Below the pieces are notes generated by a model that saw only the letters and a program-made list of their open reading frames with translations, was not told where the DNA came from and did no database searches. A stretch of DNA of 64,000 bases from Rathayibacter sp. VKM Ac-2754 (GTDB lineage Bacteria > Actinomycetota > Actinomycetes > Actinomycetales > Microbacteriaceae), in assembly GCF_009807095.1 (NCBI RefSeq), contig NZ_WUCC01000004.1, positions 367,505-431,504 of the forward strand, read 5' to 3'. The position numbers and the translations under genes were made by a program. Shown one piece after another: positions 8,046-16,841 of this stretch (position 1 is the stretch's first letter; every line of letters starts with the position of its first letter).

Positions 8046-8948
8046 TCAGATCGCCGGCGGGTACAGGAAGAGCGGGACCTGCGCCGTCGGGAACGTGCGC
8101 GTCACGTAGCTGTGCTTGCCGCCGTAGTTGTACTCCTCGAGGAGCACGGTGCCGTCGTCGTTGACCTTCTGCACGTACGAGACGTGGTTGTAGGTCCACC
8201 AGGCGACGCAGCCCACGATCGGGGTGCTGCTGGTCGCCCAGCCCTTGGCGGCCCAGTTGTCGGGCCACTCCCAGGCGCTGCCGCCGAGCGGGGTGATGTT
8301 GCCCCAGGTGTACTTCCACGGCGCGGAGGCGGCGCCGGCGTCGCGGTTCAGGCGCCAGGCCACGAAGTCGACGCACTCGCGGTAGTAGTAGCCGAGAGGC
8401 GAGAGTCCGCCGCCGTCGTCGTCGATGGTCTCGTAGGGCCACGGGTAGTCGTCGCCGACCGCGCGGGTCTGCACGGTCGTGAAGGCGCCTCCGTCGGAGC
8501 TCGACAGCACGGCCGCCTGGCGGCTGGCCTCGTCGAGCTGCGCCTGGGTCGGCGCGGCGAAGGCGTCGCGGACGGCGGTCTGGCCGGCCGCCTCCGACGA
8601 GACGGTGAGGTTCTGCAGGTCGGCGCGGGCGGTTCCGGCGCCGGCGGCGGCACCGGTCGTGCTCCTCGCTCCGTAGGCGGGGATCGCGGCGGTCGCGAAG
8701 AGCCCGCCGACGACCGAGAAGGTGGCGAAGGTGAGGGCGCGGCGGCTCAGGCCGTTCGAGCGCGGGTCGGCGGGCGGCGCGGTCCGCTGCAGGGGAGCGG
8801 CGGCCGGACGGGGCGCGGGGAGCTCAGCGGCTCGGGCTTCCGCGACTCGGGCCTCCGCGGCGCGCGCCTCGCGGCGGGTGAGCGGCGCGGCGGCGGGGGA
8901 GGACGTGTCGTGACACTCCGCTGGGACGGGAATGTCAGGGTGCGACAC
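8046..8948 (-). CDS. CHAP-domain protein (putative peptidoglycan amidase/endopeptidase)
   Basis: Protein of 300 aa starting at GTG 8948, which GAGGAGAG precedes by about 8 nt on the minus strand. Residues 1-70 are charged and Ala/Pro-rich. A single hydrophobic segment at about 70-95 (ALTFATFSVVGGLFATAAIP) follows RR and may be a long-n-region signal peptide or a type II membrane anchor. The C-terminal half is a CHAP domain: YYRECVDFVAWRLN carries the catalytic Cys and NHVSYVQKVNDDG the catalytic His, with GNI and GCVAWW in between. CHAP enzymes cut peptidoglycan amide bonds; here a role in wall remodelling or cell separation is likely. The coding strand is opposite to the following stress-protein operon. 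Confidence 0.85.
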   Translation of the reverse strand: MSHPDIPVPAECHDTSSPAAAPLTRREARAAEARVAEARAAELPAPRPAAAPLQRTAPPADPRSNGLSRRALTFATFSVVGGLFATAAIPAYGARSTTGAAAGAGTARADLQNLTVSSEAAGQTAVRDAFAAPTQAQLDEASRQAAVLSSSDGGAFTTVQTRAVGDDYPWPYETIDDDGGGLSPLGYYYRECVDFVAWRLNRDAGAASAPWKYTWGNITPLGGSAWEWPDNWAAKGWATSSTPIVGCVAWWTYNHVSYVQKVNDDGTVLLEEYNYGGKHSYVTRTFPTAQVPLFLYPPAI

Positions 8949-9120
8949 GCGTGTGCTCTCCTCGGATCGGGGCCAGGGGGGTGCGGGCGTTGGCCCGGCG
9001 AGGAGCGAGTCTAGCTCGCAGCCCGAACATCACGAAACGGTCACGGAGGAATCGGTCGGACGACACCGAGACGCGGGCGAGCGCCGGTGGGAGGATGAAC
9101 GCCACAGGAAGGGAACCGCC

Positions 9121-9630
9121 ATGACCGATCCTCTCCCCTCCGGACCCGTGCTCGTCGGCGTCGTCGACGGCCAGCGGCCCGAGGTCGTCCGCACCGCCGC
9201 GCGCTTCGCCGCTGGGCTCGGCGCGCCGCTCCTGCTGCTCTCGGTCGAGCCCGACCCCTACCTCGTCGGGGAGTACGTCGATCCGATGACCGGCGGCATC
9301 CCGATCGGCCTGGTCCCGCGCGACGGGGGCGGGCCGGCGGCGAGTCCGTCGCTCCGCGCCCAGATCGAGGCGGCGCTCGCCGACCTCGACGTGCCGTGGA
9401 CGCTGCGGGTCGCCGAGGGGGAGCCCGCGCTGGCCCTCAGCGCGGTGGCGGAGGAGACCGATGCGCGGATGATCGTGGTCGGCACGCGCGACTCCGGGGT
9501 CCTCGCGAGCATCGCGGAGTTCCTCAGCGGGAGCGTCGCCGTGCACCTGGCGCACCGTCAGCACCGCCCGGTCATGGTCGTCCCGCTGCGCGACTCGTCG
9601 CGGCGGGCGCCCTGGGACCTCGCGGAGTGA
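9121..9630 (+). CDS. Universal stress protein (UspA family)
   Basis: Cytoplasmic 169-aa single-domain Usp protein. It begins with PVLVGVVDGQRPEVVRTAARFAA, the usual first strand and helix, and ends with the ATP-binding region MIVVGTRDSG...SGSVAVHLAHRQHRPVMVVP. That fits the Usp G-2x-G-9x-G(S/T) layout with slightly longer spacing. AGGAAGGGAACCGCC lies directly before the ATG. The next gene, a FluC channel subunit, overlaps by GTGA, so the stress protein and the fluoride exporters are made from one message. That could mean a role in halide or acid stress, but this is only inferred from the operon. Confidence 0.88.
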   Translation: MTDPLPSGPVLVGVVDGQRPEVVRTAARFAAGLGAPLLLLSVEPDPYLVGEYVDPMTGGIPIGLVPRDGGGPAASPSLRAQIEAALADLDVPWTLRVAEGEPALALSAVAEETDARMIVVGTRDSGVLASIAEFLSGSVAVHLAHRQHRPVMVVPLRDSSRRAPWDLAE

Positions 9631-10040
9631 CGCCGCTCCACCTGCGCCCGCGCGCGATCCTCCTGGTCGCGGCCGGCGGCACGGTCGGGACGGCCGCCCG
9701 GTACGGCGTCTCCCTCCTCCTGCCGCCGCTCGGCGATCTGCCCGTCGCCACGATCGCGGTGAACCTCACCGGAGCCCTCCTGCTCGGCCTGCTGCTCGAG
9801 TCGCTCGCGCGGCGCGGGCCCGACGACGGCGGGCGGCGGACGCTGCGCCTCCTGCTCGGGACGGGCGTGCTCGGCGGCTACACCACCTACAGCACCTTCT
9901 CGCTCGACACCGTGGCGCTGCTCGAGGCGGGGCGCTTCGCCGAGTCGGTCCTCTACACCGCGGTGACGCTCGTGATCGGAACGGCTGCGGCCGCGCTGGG
10001 CATCGCGATCGCGGCGCGACGCAGGAGAGTGGCCGGATGA
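9627..10040 (+). CDS. crcB: Fluoride ion channel subunit, CrcB/FluC family (first of pair)
   Basis: Small four-helix membrane protein (137 aa) that forms a fluoride-specific export channel. Conserved features are the N-terminal GGTVGTAARYGVSLL, VNLTGALLLGLLLE (pore Asn), and the phenylalanine-box/Na+-site region LGTGVLGGYTTYSTFSLD. The GTG start overlaps the stress-protein stop and the next FluC gene overlaps by ATGA. Two adjacent, different crcB genes are typical of Gram-positive organisms, where the subunits assemble as an antiparallel heterodimer. No fluoride riboswitch was recognised upstream of the operon. Confidence 0.93.
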   Translation: MTPLHLRPRAILLVAAGGTVGTAARYGVSLLLPPLGDLPVATIAVNLTGALLLGLLLESLARRGPDDGGRRTLRLLLGTGVLGGYTTYSTFSLDTVALLEAGRFAESVLYTAVTLVIGTAAAALGIAIAARRRRVAG

Positions 10041-10426
10041 TCGGGCTCGCGCTGTTCCTCGGCGTCGCGCTGGCCGGGGGAGTCGGCGCGGCGGCCCGCC
10101 TCGTCGTCGACGGAGTCGCGCGCTCGCTGATCCCCGTGCGCTGGCCGGTGGGGACGGCGATCATCAACGTCGCCGGGTCGCTCCTTCTCGGAGTCGTCAC
10201 CGGCCTCGCGCTCTCGGGTGCGGTCGGCGCCGAGTGGCGCGCCGTGCTCGGCACGGGCCTCCTGGGCGGCTTCACGACCTTCAGCACGGCGAGCGTCGAC
10301 GCCGCGCGGATGCTGCTCGAGGGCCGCTGGGCGGCGGGGCTCGGCTACGGCCTCGGGATGTGGGCGGCCGCGCTCCTGGCCGCCGTCCTCGGGCTCGCGA
10401 TGACGGGGGCTCTCGCGCCGCTGTGA
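10037..10426 (+). CDS. crcB: Fluoride ion channel subunit, CrcB/FluC family (second of pair)
   Basis: FluC subunit of 129 aa with about four transmembrane helices: ALFLGVALAGGVGAAARLVVD at the N-terminus, INVAGSLLLGVVTG with the pore Asn, and LGTGLLGGFTTFSTASVD with the Phe/Ser/Thr box. It is translationally coupled to the first subunit (ATGA). The two proteins are clearly paralogous but differ throughout, as expected when each supplies one topology of a heterodimeric channel. A small hairpin overlapping its stop codon may end the transcript. Confidence 0.93.
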   Translation: MIGLALFLGVALAGGVGAAARLVVDGVARSLIPVRWPVGTAIINVAGSLLLGVVTGLALSGAVGAEWRAVLGTGLLGGFTTFSTASVDAARMLLEGRWAAGLGYGLGMWAAALLAAVLGLAMTGALAPL

Positions 10427-10441
10427 GACCTCGGTGTCTCA
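10424..10441 (+). terminator. Small hairpin at the fluC stop codon
   Basis: TGAGAC (10424-10429) pairs with GTCTCA (10436-10441) around a 6-nt loop; the stop codon is part of the left arm. With only six base pairs and no T-run it is a weak candidate terminator before the two-component genes. Confidence 0.3.
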
Positions 10442-10490
10442 GTGGCCACGCCGTTATCCGACAATGGGCGAAGATGTGCTTGTGACATCT

Positions 10491-11147
10491 ATGGGGGGCG
10501 TTAGAGATCTGAGGGTGGCCGTCATCGACGACCAGCCGCTGTACCGGCAGATGCTGGCGTCGCTGCTGCGATCAGTGCCGGGGGTGCTGAGCGTCGTCGA
10601 GGCGTCCTCAGTGGCCGAGGCGCGCGAGCGGGTGCGGGCGGCCGACCTCGACGTCGCGGTGATCGACATCGAGCTCGGCGACGGCGACGGGATCGAGCTC
10701 GGCCGAGAGCTGCGCGCCTCCTCGCCCGAGCTCGCCGTCGTGCTGCTCTCGGCGGTCGACGCGATGCACCGCTTCCTGCGGCTCGACCGCTCGGAGGCTC
10801 GCGGCTGGAGCTACCTCTCGAAGACCTCGTCGCTCTCGGTCGCGGCGCTGCTCACGGCGATCCGGGCGACGGCCGACGGGCGGACCGTCCTCGATCCCGC
10901 GCTGGTCGCCGCCCGGACCGCGCGCAGGAACTCGCCCGTCGCCTCCCTCAGCCGCCGGCAGTACGAGGTGCTGACCGGCCTCGCGTCGGGCCTCACCAAC
11001 GCGGCGATCGCCGAGCGGCTCGGCATCGCCGTCCGCTCCGTCGACAACCACGTGAACGCCCTCTACGCGGCGCTCGGCGTGCGCTCCGACGGCTCCCGCA
11101 ACCCGAGGATCGAGGCGACCCTGCAGTTCCTCGAGCACACCGGATGA
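10491..11147 (+). CDS. NarL/LuxR-family response regulator
   Basis: Two-component response regulator. The receiver domain starts LRVAVIDDQPLYRQML (acidic pocket Asp-Asp), with the phospho-acceptor Asp in VAVIDIELGDGDG and the conserved Lys in SYLSKTSSL. The C-terminal LuxR-type HTH is SLSRRQYEVLTGLASGLTNAAIAERLGIAVRSVDNHVNALYAALGV. Start choice is uncertain: ATG 10491 leaves the usual ~7 residues before the first strand, but ATG 10464, GTG 10482 and ATG 10434 are in frame, and no strong ribosome-binding site favours one. It overlaps the sensor kinase by ATGA. It lacks neighbours that reveal its target genes. Confidence 0.85.
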   Translation: MGGVRDLRVAVIDDQPLYRQMLASLLRSVPGVLSVVEASSVAEARERVRAADLDVAVIDIELGDGDGIELGRELRASSPELAVVLLSAVDAMHRFLRLDRSEARGWSYLSKTSSLSVAALLTAIRATADGRTVLDPALVAARTARRNSPVASLSRRQYEVLTGLASGLTNAAIAERLGIAVRSVDNHVNALYAALGVRSDGSRNPRIEATLQFLEHTG

Positions 11148-12289
11148 CCCGGGGCGTCCTGCGTCCGGCTCTCAGCGACGCGGCGGAGGACAACCGGATC
11201 GTGCGCGGCACCGTCGCGCTGCTCGGCGGCGTGCTCTCGGTCCTCGCCGCGCTGCAGGCGGTGTTCGCGCTCGGGATGCTCTCGCAGGCCCTGCGCGGAG
11301 TGGAGGGCGGACCCCTCGTCGATGTCGTCGTGCGCGTGGTCGTGAACGCCGCCGCCTTCGGTCTGGCGATCGCGCTGCTCGCGCTGGTGCGCCCCGAGCG
11401 GTTCCCGCGGCGGGGCCGGGTGCTGTGGACGGCGCTGATCGCGACGAGCGCCTCCCTGGTGCGATGCGCCCTGCAGGTGCTCACCGGCGTGTACCCGGCG
11501 ACGGCGATCCACGTCCTGCTCATCGAGCTGGCCGTCGGCATCGTGGTCCTCGGCATGATCACGGCGTTCGGGTTCCTCCTGGTGCGCGCCGCGCGCCGCG
11601 TCCGCGACAAGGAGCGCGAGCGCGCCCGGGTCGTGCTGCAGGCGGTCGAGGCCGTCCAGGCGCTCCAGCAGGAGGAGCTGCGCGTGCGTCGCGAGATCGC
11701 CCAGCGCCTGCACGGCACCCTCCAGAACATGCTCGTGGTGCTCGTCGCCGAGCTGCGCGCCGCCGCGGTCGTCAACGACCGAGAGCGACTCGACGCGGTG
11801 GCCGCGCGCCTCGACCACCTCCGCGAGTCCGAGGTGCGCGCGGCGGGCAACGCGCTGTACCCCGTCGACATCGAGCACGGACTCGTGCCCGCCGTCCGCG
11901 ACCTCTTCGCGCGCCTCCCCCTCGAGATCGCCGTCGAGCTCGACGTCGACGAGCGCTACTCCGCTCTGGAGGCGCGCAGCATCACCGTCGACCAGCGGGT
12001 CCTGCTCGTGCGCCTGATCGAGGAGGCGCTCACCAACGCCTTGAAGCACGGCGGCGCCCGAGCCGTCCGGCTGCGCCTCGCGGTGGAGGCGGCGCCTGCG
12101 GAGACCGCTCCTCCCTCTGTCGTGCTGGGTCTCGACGACGACGGCCGCGGCGTCGAGGCCGGCGCCCGCTGGTCGGGCCTCGAGCGCCTGTCGCGGCAGT
12201 TCGCGGTCTACGGAGGCTCGCTCGAGCTGCTCCCGTCGCCCGCGCTGGGCGGCGCCCGGCTCGCCGCGCGGCTGCCGCTGCGGTCGTAG
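11144..12289 (+). CDS. Membrane sensor histidine kinase (NarX/DesK type)
   Basis: Sensor kinase of 381 aa, partner of the preceding response regulator. The N-terminal ~150 residues hold about four transmembrane helices with almost no external loop, so the stimulus is probably sensed within or at the membrane. A coiled region (RVRDKERERARVVLQAVEAV) leads to the HisKA_3-like dimerisation helix RREIAQRLHGTLQNML, with the phosphorylated His in QRLHG. The ATPase has N-box EEALTNALKHGGAR and G-box LDDDGRGV. The 3' end, coding for RLPLRS, is partly duplicated about 170 bp downstream (see the repeat region that follows). Confidence 0.87.
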   Translation: MTRGVLRPALSDAAEDNRIVRGTVALLGGVLSVLAALQAVFALGMLSQALRGVEGGPLVDVVVRVVVNAAAFGLAIALLALVRPERFPRRGRVLWTALIATSASLVRCALQVLTGVYPATAIHVLLIELAVGIVVLGMITAFGFLLVRAARRVRDKERERARVVLQAVEAVQALQQEELRVRREIAQRLHGTLQNMLVVLVAELRAAAVVNDRERLDAVAARLDHLRESEVRAAGNALYPVDIEHGLVPAVRDLFARLPLEIAVELDVDERYSALEARSITVDQRVLLVRLIEEALTNALKHGGARAVRLRLAVEAAPAETAPPSVVLGLDDDGRGVEAGARWSGLERLSRQFAVYGGSLELLPSPALGGARLAARLPLRS

Positions 12290-12563
12290 CGCGGGCGCTC
12301 CCGCGGTGCGCCGGAAACCCGACCTCCGGCTCGCGGAATCACGTTCAACTCGTGGAATCACGTTCGGCTCGTCAGAACACGTTCGGCTCGTCAGAACGGG
12401 CGAGTATCGCGAGCCAGAAGTTGTTTCGCGAGCCGGAGATCGGCTGCCGCTGCGGTCATATCGCTCGGCGCGCCGGAAACCCGACCTCCGGCTCGCGAAA
12501 TCGCGCTCGGCTCGTCAGAACAGGCGAATCCTGCGAGCCGGACAATGTTTCGCGAGCCGGAGG
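12272..12563. repeat. Duplicated intergenic repeat unit with 19-bp tandem repeats and palindromic arms
   Basis: Two related units follow one another. Each begins with GCTGCCGCTGCGGTC (the 3' end of the kinase gene at about 12272, and again at 12443), then GCGCCGGAAACCCGACCTCC (12309 and 12470). Unit 1 next has four 19-bp repeats (12322-12397, type ACGTTCGGCTCGTCAGAAC); unit 2 has two (12484-12521). Both end with GTTTCGCGAGCCGGAG (12423 and 12547), the reverse complement of the CTCCGGCTCGCG arm near the first 19-bp repeat, so each unit can fold into a long hairpin. The rest of the gap to 12690 shows nothing else clear. Confidence 0.85.
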
Positions 12564-12690
12564 TGTGCCCAGGCGTGGCGGAGGCTGACATGGAGGTCGT
12601 CGGTCCTCCACAGGTTCTGTCCGGGCTCGAGTTGTCCGCTTCGGGGTGCGTGGTCGGGTGGGTGTCGGTGGTCCCTGATTCAATATCTGT

Positions 12691-14028
12691 ATGGCAGATG
12701 TGGGGCAGGTGGGTTCGGCGGAGGCGTCGCTCGAGAGGGTCCTCGAGGCGGGCGATGACGCGGGCCGGTTGGCGCGTGCTGCGTCGCCGTGGCTGCTGGC
12801 GTCGGTGGTGCGCATCTACGAGGGCTATCGGATGGCGCTGACTCTCCCTCTGGCGTTTGCGCGGGGCGGTCTGTCGGGGAGCGAGTCGAATCATCTGGTG
12901 GAGCGCTCGATCCGGGCGGAGCTCGCGCTCGCGTCCGGGGTGTCGGAGCGTGATGTGGCCCGGGATCTGGAGCGCGGGTTCCTGCTGGTCGAGGACCTGC
13001 CCCTGACCCGCGCTGCCCTCGGTGAGGCGCGGATCCTGTGGCAGGCGGGTGTGGTGATCTGCGATGTCGCGGGGAGTCTGCCGCCGCAGGCGCGTGGTGC
13101 GTTCGATGAGGAGGCGGCGCAGCTCGCCGTCTCGAAGACCCCGACCCAGTTGCGGCGCGCTCTGGCGCGATTGCGGGAGCGGCTGCATGACGAGCCCCTC
13201 GCCCAGCGGCACGTGCGCGCCCGGGAGGGCCGCGGGGTGTGGGTGACGCCGGAGGTCGACGGGATGGCGACGCTCAGCGCCTGCCTTCCGGCTGCGGCCG
13301 CGATCGGCGTGTACAACCGTCTCGACCGGATCGCGCGAACTCTCCGTGACGGGCCGGAGGGTGAAGGGACGGGGGATCAGCGGACGCTCGCGCAGCTGCG
13401 CGCCGACGCGCTCACCGATCTGCTCTGCGACGGAGACATCACCGGGACCACACCGATCGCGGACGCGGCTGACGCGTCGTCGACGTTCGTGCCCGGGATC
13501 CGCGCGGAGGTGCGGCTGACGCTCCCCGCGACCACGGCGGCCGGTCTGGACGACGCGCCTGCTGATCTCGACGGCTACGGCCCGATCCCCGCTGATGCCG
13601 CACGTGAACTCGTCGGAGTCGCCGCCTCCTTCACCCGCGTCCTCACCGACCCGGACACCGGAATCGTGGTCTCCGTCGGCCGCACGCGCCGTGTTCCGCC
13701 GCCGCGGATGCGTCTGGCGTTGCAGTTGCGGGATCAGACCTGCCGCTTCCCGGGTTGCACCCGGCCGGCGTCCACGGCCGAGGCGGACCACACCATCGAG
13801 TGGCGCAACGGAGGCGCGACGTCCCTCGAGAACCTCGCGTCGCTGTGCACCGCCCACCACCACGTCCGCCACGGGGACCGCTGGACGTACGTCCTGCATC
13901 CCGACGGGACCGCGGAGTGGACCACCCCCACCGGCCAGCGCGTCACCTCCCACCCACCCGCCCTCCCGGGGCGACCGCTCGCGCCACCGCCGCCCCCGCG
14001 CTTCGACGACGCACCACCGCCCTTCTGA
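12691..14028 (+). CDS. DUF222 / HNH endonuclease family protein
   Basis: Protein of 445 aa of the actinobacterial DUF222-HNH family (the family of mycobacterial 13E12 repeat proteins). Residues about 10-330 form the helical DUF222 region (GYRMALTLPLAFARGGL, ARILWQAGVVICDVAGSLPP). The C-terminus carries an HNH nuclease module with C-R-F-P-G-C, then TAEADHTIEWRNGGATSLENL and CTAHHHVRHGDRW: two Cys pairs-like positions and the HNH residues are all present. These proteins occur in many copies in some actinobacteria and are suspected mobile or self-spreading genes, but no biological function is established. An ATG with the weak box TATCTG just ahead marks the start; no ribosome-binding site is evident. 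It follows the duplicated repeat unit, which may mark a past insertion. Confidence 0.87.
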   Translation: MADVGQVGSAEASLERVLEAGDDAGRLARAASPWLLASVVRIYEGYRMALTLPLAFARGGLSGSESNHLVERSIRAELALASGVSERDVARDLERGFLLVEDLPLTRAALGEARILWQAGVVICDVAGSLPPQARGAFDEEAAQLAVSKTPTQLRRALARLRERLHDEPLAQRHVRAREGRGVWVTPEVDGMATLSACLPAAAAIGVYNRLDRIARTLRDGPEGEGTGDQRTLAQLRADALTDLLCDGDITGTTPIADAADASSTFVPGIRAEVRLTLPATTAAGLDDAPADLDGYGPIPADAARELVGVAASFTRVLTDPDTGIVVSVGRTRRVPPPRMRLALQLRDQTCRFPGCTRPASTAEADHTIEWRNGGATSLENLASLCTAHHHVRHGDRWTYVLHPDGTAEWTTPTGQRVTSHPPALPGRPLAPPPPPRFDDAPPPF

Positions 14029-14503
14029 TGCGTCCGCCCGAACCGTCGGAGCGGTGCGCAGCGGGATCCGACGACTACACGCCCCGAGCGGCTGATCGAG
14101 CGACCTCGCTCTCGCTGACGTGTCGCCGTGCCCCCGCATCCCGCCCGGTCCCGCCTCCTCTGCGCCCGTGCTTCGTCGTCGCACCAGCCGCCCCCGATTC
14201 AGCTGCGCCCCTCTGCTCCGATCGCAGCGGTGCGGTCCTGGAGGCCACCGACCGCCCACCCTCGGGCGCTCGACCGAGCCACCCTTCTCGCCGATGTGAC
14301 GCCGCACCCCCGACCCGACCATCAGCCTCCGCCTCCGCCTCCGCGATTCTGCGACAGGCCACCCGCCTCACCGCACCTCCTCCACCCCGCGCACGCACTC
14401 CCCTTCATGACCATCAAACGGGGGATACCCCGTGGTGCCACCCCGACCCGCGGATCTGCGAGAGTGGGCGCGTCCCCCGAGCGCGGGGGCGACGGGGGGC
14501 CGC
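14029..14503. other. 475-bp gap before the GGDEF-EAL gene; no gene supported
   Basis: Strongly C-rich on the plus strand (runs such as CCTCCGCCTCCGCCTCC near 14330) with no credible coding frame or RNA gene. The only structure seen is a small hairpin ACGGGG-GATA-CCCCGT at 14418-14433, about 70 nt before the next start, which could lie in the leader of the c-di-GMP gene. Confidence 0.6.
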
Positions 14504-16831
14504 GTGAGCGACGAGACTTCTGCCGCCGCCGTCTCCGGAGTCGCCTCGCCCGAGCGCGCAGCCTCCCTGGGCTCCATCCGGGCGCTCCGTCTCGGAGTCG
14601 GCGCAGCCGGCATCCTCCTGGCCGTCGTCCTGCTCGTTCCCAACGCGCCGGCCCTGCCGGGGCGCTGGCTCCCGTTCCTCGTGCTGCTCGTCGCGATGTG
14701 GTTCACGGCGTCGTTCCGCCTCGAGCTCGCCTCCGGCATCGGCACGGTCACCTTCGGCGTCGGCGTCGCCGTGCTCGGATTCCTCGCGCAGGACGTCCCC
14801 GCGGCCGAGGCGCTGCTCCTCTGGCTCCTGGCCCTCGTGATCCTCCAAGTGCTCTCGCGGCGCCCGTGGCTGGCGATCGTCTACTGGACGGGCCTCGCGT
14901 CGCTCTCGGGCGGCGCCTTCCTCCTCGTGCTCTCGCTGTTCCCGACGACAGGCTGGTGGCCCGTGCTCGCGGCGGTACCGGCGGTCCTCGCCTACGGCGT
15001 GCTGTCGATCGGGCTCGAGTACCTCCAGGCGTGGCTCTCGCTCGCCGAGGTCCCGGACGTGCCGCGCCCCGCTCTGCGCCTCGACCGCGTCGTGCTCGTG
15101 CTGGTCCTCAACGCCGGTCTGGTGGCGCTCGCCTACGGTGCGCACCTCTCCTCGGGCGTCCAGCGCATCGAGATCGGCGACGGTCTCGAGATCCGCTCGG
15201 CCAACGCCCTCGTGGTCGTCGCGCTCGTCATCGCCGTCGTGAGTCAGAACCTGCGGCGCACCCGCGTCGAGCGCAAGCTCAACGGCCTGATCGAGGCCTC
15301 CCTCGCGCTGCCCTGGGGCGACCAGGCGGCGATCCTCGAGACGCTCGAGCGGGCCGCGCGCACGGCGATCCCCTCGGCCAGCACCCGCGTCGCCGAGGAG
15401 CCGGGCCGCCGCTTCGAGCTCTCGGCGCCGGTGACCGCGCCGGGCACAGGGGTGCGGCACATCGTCCTGACGCGCCGCCCCGACTCCGACGGCTTCTCGC
15501 TGCTCGAGCACCGGACCCTGCTCGCCCTCGCGCACATCGCGACGCAGGCGCTCTACGACCGGCGCACCACGCGCACCCTGCGCGACCAGGCGACGACCGA
15601 CACGCTGACCGGACTCACTAATCTGCGCGGGCTCTACGAGGAGTTCGCCGCGATCACCGACCCCGGCCAGCGCGCCATGCTCTTCATGGACCTCGACGAC
15701 TTCAAGGCGGTCAACGACACGCACGGCCACTCGACGGGCAACGTCGTCCTCGAGGAGGTCGGCCGCCGGATCCGCGAGAGCGTGCGCAGCGACGACGTGG
15801 TCGCGCGCATCGGCGGGGACGAGTTCGCCGTGCTCCTCGACTCGGTCACCGCGGGAGCCGTCGCGCTGCGCATCGCCCGCGCCGTCGAGCGCCCGATCAT
15901 GGTCGGCGGCGCGACCCTCCACCCCCGCATCAGCATCGGCGCCCCGGTCGCTGTCGACGGCGGCACTTTCGACCGGGTGATGCAGGAGGCGGACGCACGG
16001 ATGTACGAATCGAAGAAGGATCGCAAGGGTGCGCTCCCCGAGGGGGGCGACCTCCTCGCCGAGATCCACTCCGCCGTGCTCGACGGGACCGTCCGGGTCG
16101 CGTTCCAGCCGGTGATCGACGTCGCCGAGCGGCGCATCATCGGCTTCGAGGCCCTGGCCCGGCACACGCGGCCCGACGGGACGCCGCTGAGTCCGCTCAC
16201 GCTGGTCGACATCGCCCGCTCGCTCGGGCTGCTCGACCGGCTCACGATGCAGATCGTCGACCAGGCGGTGTCGTGCATGGCCGAGTTCCGCGAGATCGAC
16301 GCGAGCGTCGCGTTCCTCAGCGTGAACATCGAGGCCGAGCAGCTGATGCACGACGAGGTCGTCGACCTGATCCTGTCGCACCGCACGGCGGAGCAGGGCA
16401 TCCAGCTCTGCCTCGAGCTCACGGAGGGATCGATCGGCCACGTCGACGAGGCCGTCATCGAGCGGGTGCGGATGCTCACCACCGACGGCATCGCGATCGC
16501 GCTCGACGACTACGGGCAGGAGCACGCGGCGGCGGCGGCCCTGCTGACCGTGCCCCTCAGCATCGTCAAGATCGACCGGGTCTTCCTCTCGGACGAGGAG
16601 AATCCGCGGCACGCCACGATCCTCCGCTCGATCATCAACCTCGTCTCGGACCTCGACATGCACACGATCGTCGAGGGCGTCGAGACGCCGTCGGCGCACG
16701 CGCTGCTGACGAGCCTCCGGGCCGAGCGCGCGCAGGGCTACTTCTACGGGCGCCCGCTGTTCCCCGACCTCGTCAAGGAGCGCCTGCGCGCGACGGGCAC
16801 GGCGGCCCTGCCCGACCAGCCCTCGGCCTGA
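14504..16831 (+). CDS. Membrane-anchored GGDEF-EAL protein (c-di-GMP turnover)
   Basis: Protein of 775 aa from the GTG at 14504, preceded by GGGGGG; a longer in-frame start at 14432 is possible but adds non-conserved sequence. About eight transmembrane helices occupy residues 25-250, followed by a ~110-aa linker resembling a degenerate sensor domain. The diguanylate cyclase domain has an intact GGDEF at 437-441 (RIGGDEFAVLL). The phosphodiesterase domain has EAL at 549-551 (GFEALARH), SVNIEAEQL, LELTEGSIG, ALDDYGQEH (Tyr for the more usual Phe), VKIDRVFL, VEGVET and QGYFYGRP, so its metal and catalytic residues appear complete. It could both make and break c-di-GMP. It may control surface traits such as the polysaccharide locus in this window; that link is inference. 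Confidence 0.92.
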   Translation: MSDETSAAAVSGVASPERAASLGSIRALRLGVGAAGILLAVVLLVPNAPALPGRWLPFLVLLVAMWFTASFRLELASGIGTVTFGVGVAVLGFLAQDVPAAEALLLWLLALVILQVLSRRPWLAIVYWTGLASLSGGAFLLVLSLFPTTGWWPVLAAVPAVLAYGVLSIGLEYLQAWLSLAEVPDVPRPALRLDRVVLVLVLNAGLVALAYGAHLSSGVQRIEIGDGLEIRSANALVVVALVIAVVSQNLRRTRVERKLNGLIEASLALPWGDQAAILETLERAARTAIPSASTRVAEEPGRRFELSAPVTAPGTGVRHIVLTRRPDSDGFSLLEHRTLLALAHIATQALYDRRTTRTLRDQATTDTLTGLTNLRGLYEEFAAITDPGQRAMLFMDLDDFKAVNDTHGHSTGNVVLEEVGRRIRESVRSDDVVARIGGDEFAVLLDSVTAGAVALRIARAVERPIMVGGATLHPRISIGAPVAVDGGTFDRVMQEADARMYESKKDRKGALPEGGDLLAEIHSAVLDGTVRVAFQPVIDVAERRIIGFEALARHTRPDGTPLSPLTLVDIARSLGLLDRLTMQIVDQAVSCMAEFREIDASVAFLSVNIEAEQLMHDEVVDLILSHRTAEQGIQLCLELTEGSIGHVDEAVIERVRMLTTDGIAIALDDYGQEHAAAAALLTVPLSIVKIDRVFLSDEENPRHATILRSIINLVSDLDMHTIVEGVETPSAHALLTSLRAERAQGYFYGRPLFPDLVKERLRATGTAALPDQPSA

Positions 16832-16841
16832 GCGGCCGCGC

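Noticed and set aside
8949..9120. Possible fluoride riboswitch before the usp-fluC operon
   Set aside because: A GGATGAAC stretch near 9094 is suggestive, but the conserved pseudoknot partners are not recognisable.
14029..14503. A small gene in the C-rich gap before the GGDEF-EAL gene
   Set aside because: Open frames exist, but composition is low-complexity and there is no start context or similarity I recognise.
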